In this document: positions 1 to 7,919 of the stretch, piece by piece
Layout: the number at the start of each line of letters is the position of its first letter
Numbering within the stretch: the stretch's first letter is position 1
NCBI GenBank assembly: GCA_028714175.1
Contig: JAQTMV010000009.1
Location: 1-47,838 of the forward strand
Source: Methylococcales bacterium
GTDB taxonomy: Bacteria; Pseudomonadota; Gammaproteobacteria; Methylococcales; Methylomonadaceae
Direction: 5' to 3'
Length of the DNA stretch: 47,838 nucleotides
Program-made: the position numbers and the translations under genes
Notes under the pieces: generated by a model
What the model was told of the DNA's origin: nothing
The model's input: only the letters and a program-made list of their open reading frames with translations
The model's database searches: none

Positions 1-2
1 GC

Positions 3-173
3 ATCGGCGTTGCATTGATGCCGGAATACACCCTGCCTAAGGATGCAACTGACATCAGTTTTCGCTATCTTTACGAACCTGAGATCAGCCGTCAAGTTTA
101 TGCGATTTATACTCATGAGACATCAGCGAAGCCGGAATTAGAGGCTTTAATTGCTAAATTGAGCCGGTCATAA
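3..173 (+). CDS. C-terminal end of a LysR-type transcriptional regulator (partial)
   Basis: An open frame enters from the left edge and stops at TAA 171-173, giving 56 residues. It begins IGVALMPEYTLPKDATDISF and ends in a helix-like ALIAKLSRS tail. The hydrophobic strand followed by a proline-rich turn and the RQVYAIYTH strand resemble the end of the LysR effector-binding domain. That is family-level pattern recognition only. The DNA-binding half lies outside the window, so the family call is tentative. Confidence 0.45.
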   Translation: MGVALMPEYTLPKDATDISFRYLYEPEISRQVYAIYTHETSAKPELEALIAKLSRS

Positions 174-217
174 AAATTGGACGATATTGCCCAAGTCTGC
201 TTTTAAGATGTAGTCAG

Positions 218-448
218 TTAAATCTGTATTTTGGTATACATTAAGTCGCATGAATAGGGCATGTCTTTACTGTTAACTTCTAATTCAAATGGCTCTTTTG
301 GGCTGTTAGTGCCAGTCGTGTCACTGGAATAGACTGTCTGCTTGCCGTTGATGTGCAGCCATTTGGGAATGTGGAGTGAGTGTCTCTTGTGGGTCGTAAA
401 CCGACAATCAACCACAAAAAGAAAATACAGTTCGCCAGTTAAATTCAT
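218..448 (-). CDS. Hypothetical protein, 76 aa
   Basis: I do not recognise this protein. It is a mixed hydrophobic and charged polypeptide with no membrane segment or known motif; the only cysteines are in VVDCRF and PYSCDL. Its ATG overlaps the stop of the upstream minus-strand gene (445-672) by four bases (ATGA). That implies translational coupling in a two-gene operon, and it is the main reason to accept it as real. Confidence 0.45.
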   Translation of the reverse strand: MNLTGELYFLFVVDCRFTTHKRHSLHIPKWLHINGKQTVYSSDTTGTNSPKEPFELEVNSKDMPYSCDLMYTKIQI

Positions 449-672
449 CTCACAACGTTAACCCCCTCAAACCCCAATTCAAACAACACCCCCACTGCCG
501 CATCCAGGCGCTTGAACACCCGCATTTCACCCCGCGCAGTCTCCAGCTTCGGGTTAAGCTTATGCTTTCCGGCAAGCGTGACTACCCATCCGTCGCCCTG
601 ATTGTGCTGTTTTATGACCGGCGCTGTTAAGACGCCTGCTTGCAATAATATTTCTGCTTCTTTTATATTCAC
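445..672 (-). CDS. Hypothetical small protein, 75 aa, first gene of a two-gene operon
   Basis: The protein starts MNIKEAEILLQAGVLTAPVI and looks like a compact mixed alpha/beta protein. A GDGWVVTLAGKHKL strand pair is followed by an amphipathic helix (RVFKRLDAAVGVLFELGF). The size and composition resemble small plasmid accessory or regulatory proteins, but I cannot name a family. It is divergent from the 740-1393 gene, and the two share a roughly 70-bp AT-rich intergenic region. Its stop overlaps the start of the 218-448 gene. Confidence 0.5.
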   Translation of the reverse strand: MNIKEAEILLQAGVLTAPVIKQHNQGDGWVVTLAGKHKLNPKLETARGEMRVFKRLDAAVGVLFELGFEGVNVVR

Positions 673-739
673 TTTTGCGGCTACAAAAGCTAAACTACGT
701 TATAACAAAAATGCAATTTTGATTAACAAAAATGCTTCC

Positions 740-1393
740 ATGAATGTGCGAACTGTCTTTATTGTATCCTTATTTTTGCCTTTTCAGGTAATGGCTTGGG
801 AGGACGATAAAGTTTTGACTTTCATTAGCCATGCTAATCCGATCATCCAGGCGCAGCACAATGTCACCAAAGCCTACGCTAAGCCCGATTCCGTCACCTG
901 GGCGCTGCAGAATACCTCGTTAAGTGGTCGCCTGGGTTTCGGTGGTACCGACTTCAGGGATACGCCTTATACGGCTTATGGTGGCCTGCAAATCAGCATT
1001 CCTTTATCCTCGATCAAGGAAGACCGCGAACAAGCCTTGAAGCTAGTGGCCGAAGCCAAAGAAATTGATGATATGAGCACCAAGGTGATCATGGATATAG
1101 CGCAATTAAGGACACTGGAATCCGAGATTGCCGCCTCGGAAGTGCGGCGGAAATTCCTCAAGGAAAAGGCTGCCTGGTTGAAAAAGCGCATTGATGAAGG
1201 CTATTCGTCAGAAATGGATGCGTTATGGACAATAGGCAGTAGCCTTAATGATGAAGACGCGCTGATCGCCAAAGTGGATGTGCTGGCCAATACGCAGCGC
1301 TACAAATTGGCTAAATATGCCGGGTCGGAATGGCAAACCCTGCTGGCTTACCTGGAAGGCAAGGATAAAACATTAGGGGGCTTCGATGGATAA
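740..1393 (+). CDS. Secreted coiled-coil protein, TolC-like
   Basis: The open frame reaches back to 602, but ATG 740 is preferred. From there the protein opens with a clean Sec signal peptide (MNVRTVFIVSLFLPFQVMA, then WEDDK), and the upstream residues overlap the divergent gene. The mature part (about 198 aa) has an N-terminal segment like that of outer-membrane efflux proteins (VLTFISHANPIIQAQHNV), a Gly-rich beta section (LSGRLGFGGTDF) and a long charged helix from about residue 90 to 165. It is much shorter than TolC (about 470 aa), so it cannot form a normal channel alone. The stop overlaps the following ATPase start by 8 bases, indicating coupled translation. Periplasmic location is inferred. 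Confidence 0.6.
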   Translation: MNVRTVFIVSLFLPFQVMAWEDDKVLTFISHANPIIQAQHNVTKAYAKPDSVTWALQNTSLSGRLGFGGTDFRDTPYTAYGGLQISIPLSSIKEDREQALKLVAEAKEIDDMSTKVIMDIAQLRTLESEIAASEVRRKFLKEKAAWLKKRIDEGYSSEMDALWTIGSSLNDEDALIAKVDVLANTQRYKLAKYAGSEWQTLLAYLEGKDKTLGGFDG

Positions 1394-2303
1394 TATTGTT
1401 GGTTTGATTGGCCGTGATGAATTGGTGGCCGACCTGGTGGCCGAAATTCGCAAAGGCAAGCATGTTATTCTGACCGGCCCGGTCGGTATCGGTAAATCTG
1501 CGGTGTTACGGGAGGCATTGAAACGCGCACCGATCAATCTACTAATCAAACTGGATGATTACCAGGCTAAAGGGCAGTTTATTGAAATAGCCAGGCAGAT
1601 GCTTGTGCTTGGCTTGGTGAGTGCAAAAGAACTGGGCTTGCCGGTTAAATTCCATAACCTGCCTGTTGCCGATATTGACTGGAAGGAAGTTAAAAATCAG
1701 ATTAATCGGATGAGTATGCGGGATCTGACTCATGCAATCATTCCTGCGCTGGCCAGGGTAGATACTAAACCCGTTATTGCCGTCGATGATTTAACCTCGC
1801 TCACACCTACGCAAATGGCCTTCTGGCTGGCGATCTTCGACCATGCCCAGGTTATCGGCTGCGCTTCGGAGAAAAAAGCTCGTGTGCGTAAGCTGTGGTG
1901 GAAAATGAAGGAGATTGCCGTCAAGCCATTGCCGCCAGATGTGATCCGGAAAGTGGTTAAGAAATACATCGAAACCAAAGGCGTCTTGATAGAGTCGCCG
2001 GATTTGTATATTTCGCACGTCGTTAAACAGTCCGGTGGCATTCCCCAAGCCATTTATGACATGCTGGATGAATCAGGCAAGGAAAGGATTATTGACAAAC
2101 GCAAGGTGCGAGAAATGCGCCATGAGGCCGGGGTTAGTTACCTGGATTTCACGCCTATGGTAATGATCCTCGGGGCGTTGATCGTCTCGATGCGCTACGT
2201 CGGGATGGGCACCGGGGACAAAACCTTGTACATCATGGGCGGCATGGGGGCCGCGCTGTTCCTGACGTTCCGTTTCTTTATTTTTAAAGGGGTAGGGCGG
2301 TGA
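1386..2303 (+). CDS. Membrane-anchored AAA-type ATPase
   Basis: The 305-aa protein starts MDNIVGLIGRDELVADLV. It has a Walker A motif, GPVGIGKSA, at about residues 32-40 and a Walker B-like run (KPVIAVDDLTSL) near residue 130. This layout is typical of AAA_22/ORC-like nucleotide-binding domains. The C-terminus carries two hydrophobic segments (FTPMVMILGALIVSM and LYIMGGMGAALFLTFRFFIF), so it is probably anchored in the inner membrane with the ATPase in the cytoplasm. The gene overlaps the upstream secreted coiled-coil gene. The pair may act across the envelope, but no function can be assigned. Confidence 0.65.
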   Translation: MDNIVGLIGRDELVADLVAEIRKGKHVILTGPVGIGKSAVLREALKRAPINLLIKLDDYQAKGQFIEIARQMLVLGLVSAKELGLPVKFHNLPVADIDWKEVKNQINRMSMRDLTHAIIPALARVDTKPVIAVDDLTSLTPTQMAFWLAIFDHAQVIGCASEKKARVRKLWWKMKEIAVKPLPPDVIRKVVKKYIETKGVLIESPDLYISHVVKQSGGIPQAIYDMLDESGKERIIDKRKVREMRHEAGVSYLDFTPMVMILGALIVSMRYVGMGTGDKTLYIMGGMGAALFLTFRFFIFKGVGR

Positions 2304-2322
2304 GTCATGTCATATGATATAA

Positions 2323-2346
2323 ATTGATATGATTTCATATCATATC
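2323..2346. promoter_or_regulatory. Dyad operator, ATGATATGA-type, copy 1
   Basis: GATATGA-TT-TCATATC forms a 7-bp dyad with a 2-bp spacer at 2326-2341, followed by a further ATATCA. An additional half-site (CATATGATAT) lies at 2311-2320. The core matches the exact 20-bp sites at 28546 and 29719 in 19 of 20 positions. It sits 23 bp upstream of the 2369 start, as expected for a promoter operator. Confidence 0.7.
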
Positions 2347-2368
2347 ACTTGACCGTTGAGTTTGGCTT

Positions 2369-2596
2369 ATGAGCAAAGAAATTGACGCGGCCAATGTCCA
2401 AGGAAAACACCCAACAAACGTAAAGGCATCTATTATGAGCGTGATAGGTAAAAGCGATAGCGTTATATTATCTGGGAAAATTGAACATAACGGACGCTAC
2501 CACAATGTTTATAAGATAGTGGCCAAACGCAGAATTAAGCCGCGTCAGCAAAGACGGCCAAACAAGACCCGGCGTAAACAGCGTCGGCTTGAATGA
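2369..2596 (+). CDS. Small basic protein, 75 aa, unknown
   Basis: The protein begins MSKEIDAANVQGKHPTNVKA and ends in a strongly basic tail of about 25 residues rich in Arg, Lys and Gln (RIKPRQQRRPNKTRRKQRR). The tail could bind nucleic acid; that is inference from charge only. It lies just downstream of a copy of the plasmid dyad operator, which groups it with the genes at 28-31 kb. No family recognised. Confidence 0.45.
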   Translation: MSKEIDAANVQGKHPTNVKASIMSVIGKSDSVILSGKIEHNGRYHNVYKIVAKRRIKPRQQRRPNKTRRKQRRLE

Positions 2597-2644
2597 CGGG
2601 TTAGACCATATTATAGGAGAATGACGATTTATAGGAGAATGACG

Positions 2645-2863
2645 ATGAATTTTGAAAATGGGAAATACACCAAGGAACAAATTGAGTGGTGTAAAAATTA
2701 TCAGCGCGAAACAACATTTGAACCATTGACGGGCGATTATGAGGCTGGGAATGAAAGTTTTCAAGAGGCAGCCCACAAAAGTGTTGTCTGGTTTGAGAGG
2801 TGGGCAAGTGATGCCCTGCTTCGTTGTGATAAAGACCAGCTCTCTATAAATATAAACAATTGA
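2645..2863 (+). CDS. Hypothetical acidic protein, 72 aa
   Basis: The start at 2645 (MNFENGKYTKEQIEWC) is chosen because AGGAG lies about 8 bases upstream. The frame could begin at 2621. The leader holds a 17-base tandem duplication (about 2613-2643), each copy carrying AGGAGAATGACGAT, so there are two consecutive ribosome-binding sites. The product has several Trp and Cys residues and no membrane segment. I do not recognise it. Confidence 0.5.
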   Translation: MNFENGKYTKEQIEWCKNYQRETTFEPLTGDYEAGNESFQEAAHKSVVWFERWASDALLRCDKDQLSININN

Positions 2864-2875
2864 TATGCCTTACGC

Positions 2876-3985
2876 ATGCTAGCCACCACCCACGCCGGCT
2901 TTGCCACGGCGCTTTACCTGGGCGGCGCTGCTGTCTTCGAGTATCAGACTGATCCGGTATCGTGGGGCTTGGCTATGCTATTCTCGCTGATGCCGGACAT
3001 CGACCTGCCGGTCTCAAAAGTCGGGCGTCCACTGTTCTTTATTTCGGTGCCGCTGGAAAAACGTTTCGGCCACCGCACCATTACCCATTCCTTTATCGGC
3101 GTTGCCATTCTGGCGGCGCTGGCTTCGCCGCTGTATTTCACTTATCCGCTGTGTTTCTGGGCGGTCGTTGGCGGCTACTGGTCGCATCTTCAAATCGACA
3201 TGGCCAACATCCGGGGCGTAGACTTGTTCTGGCCGTCGCCGATCCGCGTGGTGATGCCTGGCAAGATCAAGTACCGGCTGGAAGTCGGCAGCAAGGCGGA
3301 AATGATTGTTTTATGCTCGATGCTGGTGTTCTGCGTGGGGCTGTATCCGATGAGCAGCCTTGGGCTTCGGGGTGGCCTGCATCAAATCCTGAAAGACTTC
3401 GAAATTTCCTATGACGAATACGTCGAAGTGCAGGGGTTGAACTGGCACACGCTGGAGCTGAAAGCCATCGATAACCTGACTTTGGAGCATATCGAATGCA
3501 ACTGCCCTATATTGGGTGCCTGGCAGAATGGCCTGATCATCGAATACAACGGCAAAGCCCGGTCTGTGGGTAAAAGCCAGATGCACCATAACCTGTACCC
3601 GGTCGATGCGGTGCTGATCAAGGGCGAGCCGTTGCGGGTAATCTCGCAGCGCGTGGACATGAAAGGCCGCTCTTTGCGCTGGCTGGTGGACAATCTGAAA
3701 GCCAATCATGGCTATTACCTGCTGGGCGAGCTGTTTGTTGATGCCGACAAGGTAGTGAACGTTAGCCAGATCGAAACCTATCATCCGGTGATCTGGGGAG
3801 GGAATACGGTTAAGCTGCATTATGCCAAGGCCGTGGATTTACGCGAGTATCTGAATCTGATGGCGATCCGGGGCGAGGTGGTGGTGCAGTTTTGGTTAAG
3901 GCCGGGGGATGCGGGGGTGGAGTTGAGTTTCGGTGGGAGCGGCAAAGAGGTTGTTGTGCCAGGCGTGTTGGATGGGATGTTTTGA
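2876..3985 (+). CDS. DUF457/YdjM-type membrane metal-dependent hydrolase with C-terminal extension
   Basis: The 369-aa protein begins MLATTHAGFATALYLGGAAV. It carries the YdjM-like layout: an N-terminal THAGFA helix, an MPDIDLP acidic motif, GHRTITHS, and several membrane helices to about residue 165. The His and Asp residues in these motifs are the presumed metal ligands in this family. Residues 170-369 form an unusual soluble C-terminal region ending in beta-strand-rich sequence (VVVQFWLRPGDAGVELSF), where typical YdjM proteins end at about 200 aa. It follows the ATPase group on the same strand. Confidence 0.65.
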   Translation: MLATTHAGFATALYLGGAAVFEYQTDPVSWGLAMLFSLMPDIDLPVSKVGRPLFFISVPLEKRFGHRTITHSFIGVAILAALASPLYFTYPLCFWAVVGGYWSHLQIDMANIRGVDLFWPSPIRVVMPGKIKYRLEVGSKAEMIVLCSMLVFCVGLYPMSSLGLRGGLHQILKDFEISYDEYVEVQGLNWHTLELKAIDNLTLEHIECNCPILGAWQNGLIIEYNGKARSVGKSQMHHNLYPVDAVLIKGEPLRVISQRVDMKGRSLRWLVDNLKANHGYYLLGELFVDADKVVNVSQIETYHPVIWGGNTVKLHYAKAVDLREYLNLMAIRGEVVVQFWLRPGDAGVELSFGGSGKEVVVPGVLDGMF

Positions 3986-3987
3986 GG

Positions 3988-4011
3988 GGGCATTCATGTT
4001 CATAAATGCCC
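3988..4011 (+). terminator. Hairpin after the DUF457 gene, possible terminator
   Basis: GGGCATTCATG and CATAAATGCCC form an 11-bp stem with one mismatch, three bases after the stop codon. No T-run follows, so factor-independent termination is doubtful. Confidence 0.35.
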
Positions 4012-4260
4012 TTGTGTCATTGGACAGTTCGTATTGTTTTGTCTATTGTTCACGACTTTTTGCTACGCTGTAAGCCGAATTAGTCCTAGATTGCATGGCT
4101 CGGCATTAGACAAATTGATTCATTTTGTCTAATAAAAACTGTATCTAAAAACTTGCTATCATAAATAACAATGAGTCGTTTTTTTATTTAAAAACAAATG
4201 TTTACTAAAATACTCAGTTGAAATTTCTAGAATTTTGTGATTTACTATTATTTAATAAAT
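4012..4260. other. AT-rich intergenic region
   Basis: No gene is supported here. The sequence is AT-rich and leads into the candidate riboswitch. A promoter for the FG-GAP transcript probably lies in this stretch, but I cannot fix its position. Confidence 0.5.
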
Positions 4261-4389
4261 AACAAGAAAGCTAAACCTATTTAAAGGTAGGGACAGAAAG
4301 TCGCGGATCCCATATAAACGGAAAGCCGGACTGCCGAGTGTGACCACGTTACGGTTACATAACGGGGTCCGGCTTTTTGTTTTTTTTTT
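4261..4389 (+). promoter_or_regulatory. Candidate c-di-GMP-I (GEMM) riboswitch with overlapping terminator
   Basis: The order of elements matches the GEMM-I consensus: GCTAAACC, a 6-bp P2 hairpin (CCTATT-TAAA-GGTAGG), GGGACAGAAAGTC, then GGAAAGCCGGACTGCCG at 4320-4336. The usual GAAA tetraloop reads TAAA. The 3' strand of the aptamer (AAAGCCGGAC, 4322-4331) can instead pair with GTCCGGCTTT (4367-4376), which is followed by a T-rich tract. This makes a strong terminator that excludes the aptamer fold. Ligand binding would then favour read-through (an ON switch) into the FG-GAP gene about 200 bp downstream. Whether the ligand is c-di-GMP or cGAMP cannot be decided here. Confidence 0.6.
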
Positions 4390-4588
4390 GGTTACCTCAT
4401 CAACCTCAACATAAAGATCGGTTATACCTGCATTCTACGACTGACTAGAACCTCGACTTGCAACTCGTCGCTCTGGTCGCTCTGAAGGAAGCCAGTTGTA
4501 AGCGAACCCTCCAAGAGAATATCTCGGACTCCTCAGTTAACGCAAACAGCCCTATATAAATACCTCTTTTGGGCAATGGAGTTGTACG

Positions 4589-5737
4589 ATGTCAAAATAT
4601 AAACTGATACGAGCATTCGCTCTAATGTGGATAATTTTCGCTTTTTCAACACCATTAAATGCAGCAGTTGTAAGAACAGACTTCAACGGTGACAGAAAGG
4701 CGGACCTGTTCGTCGGAAACATCTTTTCCGGCCAAATGTTTGCCTGGCTGAGCAATGGTACTACGATCGCAAGTCGACCGTCCTATGGAACACTTCCGCC
4801 CAATAGCGGATGGGCTACCATCGGCATGAAGAATGCCAATGCCGATGGGCGGACTGATCTTTACTGGTATAACAGTAATTCCGGCGCCATCGCGACCCAA
4901 CTTGTCAATGGCGCGACCGTTTCCCCTATGGTGAATTACGGAAGTAAGCTTCGTAGCCAGGGCTGGGCTCCGATAGGTCTCGGCGATTACAATGGCGACC
5001 GCAGATTCGACGTCTTCTGGTTCAATATCTACAGCGGGAGCGTCGAAGTTTGGACGGTCAATGGAACCACCGCACTTCAAAAGCTGGCTTTGGGAACGCT
5101 GCCGCCTAACCAAGGGTGGGTACCAATCGGTCTCCGCGACCTCAATTTCGACGGGCGAACAGATGTCTTCTTGTACAACCCCTACACGGGCGGGACCGGT
5201 GCCTGGCTGATCGGCATCAGCACCGTGGTCTATGGCCAGGTAGCACCCAGCCAGGGGTGGCAGCCGATTGCACTTGAAGACTTTAATGGCGACGGTAAGG
5301 CCGATCTCCTCTGGCACAATATCCGCACCGGCAACATCAGCGCCTGGCTCATCAACGGCGGAGTGGTCATATCCAGCGTTGCGCTAGGTATCCTTCCACC
5401 ATCGAGCGGCTGGATTCTTGCCGGACTGAACGACTTAAATGGTGACAGCAAGACTGACATTTTTTGGTACAACGTCAATTCCGGTGGCACCGGCACTTGG
5501 CTGATTGGCAACGGGACTGGATTTCTGCCTATCGGAACCTTGCCGGCAATCGCTGGCTGGCGTCCTATCGGACTGGATGACTTCAACGGCGACCACAAGG
5601 CCGATCTCATCTGGGTGAATGCGTTCACCAACGCGACCGCCACCTGGCTGCTTGATGGCGGCAAAATCATAGCTAACGTAGCCTACGGACCGATGAAGGC
5701 CAATTCCGTCTGGACCATCAACGTACAACAGCGCTAA
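4589..5737 (+). CDS. Secreted FG-GAP/VCBS repeat protein
   Basis: The 382-aa protein has an N-terminal signal peptide (MSKYKLIRAFALMWIIFAF, cleavage near LNA-AV). The rest consists of about seven repeats of roughly 50 residues. Each carries a calcium-binding loop of the DFNGDGKADLLW type, a WL(I/L)(N/D)G strand and a (T/I)LPP..GW..IGL turn. Such repeats build extracellular beta-propellers used in adhesion or matrix binding. The start has TGGAG upstream. The gene lies behind the candidate c-di-GMP riboswitch, consistent with a surface or biofilm role, and is followed after 9 bases by a membrane-anchored protein, probably in the same operon. Confidence 0.8.
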   Translation: MSKYKLIRAFALMWIIFAFSTPLNAAVVRTDFNGDRKADLFVGNIFSGQMFAWLSNGTTIASRPSYGTLPPNSGWATIGMKNANADGRTDLYWYNSNSGAIATQLVNGATVSPMVNYGSKLRSQGWAPIGLGDYNGDRRFDVFWFNIYSGSVEVWTVNGTTALQKLALGTLPPNQGWVPIGLRDLNFDGRTDVFLYNPYTGGTGAWLIGISTVVYGQVAPSQGWQPIALEDFNGDGKADLLWHNIRTGNISAWLINGGVVISSVALGILPPSSGWILAGLNDLNGDSKTDIFWYNVNSGGTGTWLIGNGTGFLPIGTLPAIAGWRPIGLDDFNGDHKADLIWVNAFTNATATWLLDGGKIIANVAYGPMKANSVWTINVQQR

Positions 5738-5746
5738 GGAGTTACT

Positions 5747-6220
5747 ATGAGTGCGAGAATATCTGCTATCCGGCTAGCCGCTGCCTTCGGAAGCGGCATC
5801 ATCCTCGCCAGCCTCGGGTGGCAAGGATGGGGGGCTTACCATGCGACGCGATTGAAGCCTCCGCTCGAGGTACGGCAGACCGTCAGCCCTTTGAATAACG
5901 CCGCCCGTTTTTTACCAGGGACTGGAATGGGGCTTACGGACCCTATGGGAAGATTGATGCTGCCGAAGCCGATCACTGCCTCGCCCGGAATCGTTGACCC
6001 ATCGCCTGTTCAAGGTTGGGAGGGCGAGGCACCCATACCCGGTGATATACGGGAATTACCGCCGGATTTCCAAGTAACCGAACTTCCCTTGAACGATCCG
6101 GCTGATCAGTCCGACTCGCCTCCATCTGATCAGGCGCCCGTAGACGATCCGCCGATCCCTGGCCCCGTCGAAGACCCCCCGGTTTCGGACCAGGTCCCTA
6201 GCGACCCCCTTGTCCCCTAA
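5747..6220 (+). CDS. Membrane-anchored proline-rich protein, 157 aa
   Basis: A good ribosome-binding site (AAGGAG) precedes the ATG. Residues 8-30 are a membrane segment (RLAAAFGSGIILASLGWQGW). From about residue 100 to the end the protein is a Pro/Asp-rich low-complexity tail with repeated PP.SDQ and DDPP motifs, probably extended outside the membrane. No enzyme motif is visible. It follows the FG-GAP protein at 9 bp and is likely its co-transcribed partner, for example an envelope-spanning anchor; the role is inference. Confidence 0.6.
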   Translation: MSARISAIRLAAAFGSGIILASLGWQGWGAYHATRLKPPLEVRQTVSPLNNAARFLPGTGMGLTDPMGRLMLPKPITASPGIVDPSPVQGWEGEAPIPGDIRELPPDFQVTELPLNDPADQSDSPPSDQAPVDDPPIPGPVEDPPVSDQVPSDPLVP

Positions 6221-6635
6221 GCTCTATATGGGTACCATCGGACCAAGGTCATATGAAAATTGCGACAACGAGAGGGCATGCGGGTAGTTTTCCAACATCT
6301 AGAATAGGCAAAGACTCGCTGATGCCAGAAGAGACTGGATGGACATCTGTGCCGTGCACGCTAGAGGACACGTTTACTTCGCTCCTCAATGCATTCTACG
6401 GGCTGCGCATCCCAGTTCTAGAGCAGCCACTAGGAGGCTGTCAGAGAACTCAGTTATAAAAAATATCGACACCGTATATAGTAGTAACTAGGTATAAAAG
6501 TCACTATATATTGTAGTCAATTTTTCGTATTTTCTATTCTCGGACAGAATCCTAGAGGTGAACACAAAGTGGCTCTGCATGCATTTTTAGAAGCATCGTA
6601 ACGCCTTATTCCTAATAAATTTCTTGGAGGTTTTT
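6221..6635. other. Intergenic region without a supported gene
   Basis: A 68-codon open frame at 6253-6459 has no convincing ribosome-binding site or protein-like composition. AGGAGGCTG at 6431 is not placed before a start. Otherwise I see only AT-rich DNA leading to the next small gene. Confidence 0.5.
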
Positions 6636-6917
6636 ATGAAGACACTAATACTATCCATTTTTATGGCCTTCCTTTTGGTTAGTGAGAATGCGTACCCTGA
6701 CCCTGTTTCTTGGTATAGTTACATACCGTATGGGAGGCCTGATTATTTGCCAGGGAGTATTTTTTCATACATGTCTCTCGGTGGCAGTCCTTATCCAGCC
6801 GGCTATTTTTCCCAGGCACAGCTTTTTAATATTAACAGTGGTTACTCTGGAATTGCGCGGAATGCTAGCTACTACTGCGGGAGTTTTGCGTGGGCGTGCA
6901 GTAGTCTTGGGTGGTAA
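6636..6917 (+). CDS. Small secreted protein, 93 aa
   Basis: ATG 6636 is chosen over 6624 because TTGGAGG lies just upstream and the protein then begins with a signal peptide (MKTLILSIFMAFLLVSENAY). The mature part is rich in Tyr, Ser, Gly and Pro (PYGRPDYLPGSIFSYMSLGG), with two cysteines near the C-terminus (YYCGSFAWACSSLGW) that could form a disulfide. No family recognised. Confidence 0.5.
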   Translation: MKTLILSIFMAFLLVSENAYPDPVSWYSYIPYGRPDYLPGSIFSYMSLGGSPYPAGYFSQAQLFNINSGYSGIARNASYYCGSFAWACSSLGW

Positions 6918-7382
6918 AGCGAGCAGCAAAAGGGACACACTTACACAGAGTAATCAAGGCGTACAGTAGCAAACGGGACAGTAAGCAAAGCCTGAGAAAA
7001 CCTAAGATTTAACCGGAAAAAAACAGAGTCATGGATGATTTGTGCAGTAACTTTGTTGTAATTATTATTGATGCATTGAACCATGCCTATCCGGTTAGCA
7101 CCCAAAGCCACTACCTATAGTGCTGAGGTAAACAACCTTGTGTATCTACCATGAGATTGGCTAGGCGTAAGGATTCGTACGTAAATGGGTAATACGGGTA
7201 CTGTGCATATTCGTCCGTAAATATACACTAGCATCAGGATTTATTGCACAAGGGCAGTAGTTTTTGGGAGCAATAGTACAGAAAATAGGGTTAATGGGTG
7301 TCGTAAAACCATAAAGACCTAGTTTCTGCACATAAACTATTGCTGCTGAGTTTCTGCCACCGCAAAAAATTTAAGGTGTTTT
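6918..7382. other. Intergenic region, no gene seen
   Basis: There is no supported open frame on either strand and no clear repeat or hairpin with a T-run. AAGGTG at 7374-7379 serves as the ribosome-binding site of the next, truncated gene. Confidence 0.5.
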
Positions 7383-7598
7383 ATGATTGATTTCAGAAAT
7401 ATGACCTCCAGTGAATTTATTGGTTTTAAAGCAGATACGATTACAAGATATGCTGAAGAAATGGCTATATCTGGTGATTGGGATAGGATAGATGCCATAC
7501 ATCGGGCGCAAGAAGCATTTGATGCACTGTTGCCCAGTGGATTGACAACTACGGGTGCGTTTAAACAAACGACACTAAAGTCCCATAAGATTTATTAA
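7383..7598 (+). pseudogene. GNAT N-acetyltransferase, N-terminal fragment cut by a mobile element
   Basis: Residues 1-57 (MIDFRNMTSSEFIGFKADTI, a YAEEMAISGDW stretch, then EAFDALLPSGLTT) match the N-terminal helix-loop region of many GNAT acetyltransferases, which read YA.E....G.W, AF..LLP.GL.T. The reading frame then runs into the terminal inverted repeat of the element at 7553 and stops after 71 codons. The acetyl-CoA-binding core is therefore missing. I found no continuation beyond the element at 7920. The start has AAGGTG upstream. Confidence 0.6.
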
Positions 7599-7919
7599 AA
7601 AGCCACATATGGCGTGGCCTTATGCCATTTTCAAGCTTCCCAACTTTAATCATATTTAACCTGCCATTTTTTGGAAAGCCTTAACCATCATTACTCAGTA
7701 GTTCGGAAGGCATAGAAAAAACGATCATTTACACAATAAGTAAGATTAGATAAAAATGCCTGATATTCCTATATGTTTTCTTATCGAATAAGTTGCAATT
7801 TATGGTATTCATCGAATAATTCAACAACGGCAGTAGTGCGCGGCAATACACCGGAAGTTTACGACTTGTCACCGCTCAAAATCCTATGGGACTTTAGTGT
7901 CGTTTGTTTAAACGCACCC
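7553..7919. mobile_element. Miniature inverted-repeat element (MITE), about 367 bp
   Basis: The ends are 41-bp inverted repeats matching in 40 of 41 positions: 7553-7593 starts GGGTGCGTTTAAACAAACGA, and 7879-7919 is its complement. The interior has no transposase and no good open frame. I see no clear flanking target duplication. The GGG-starting ends of about 40 bp recall Tn3-family miniature elements, which is inference only. A related 16-base motif, GTTTAAACRAACGACA, recurs inverted near 43378-43393. Confidence 0.65.

Noticed and set aside
4655..5728. Long minus-strand frames opposite the FG-GAP gene
   Set aside because: They are shadows caused by the regular codon pattern of the repeats on the plus strand, which has a signal peptide and conserved calcium loops.
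6253..6459. 68-codon open frame
   Set aside because: No recognisable domain, weak start context and composition not clearly protein-like.
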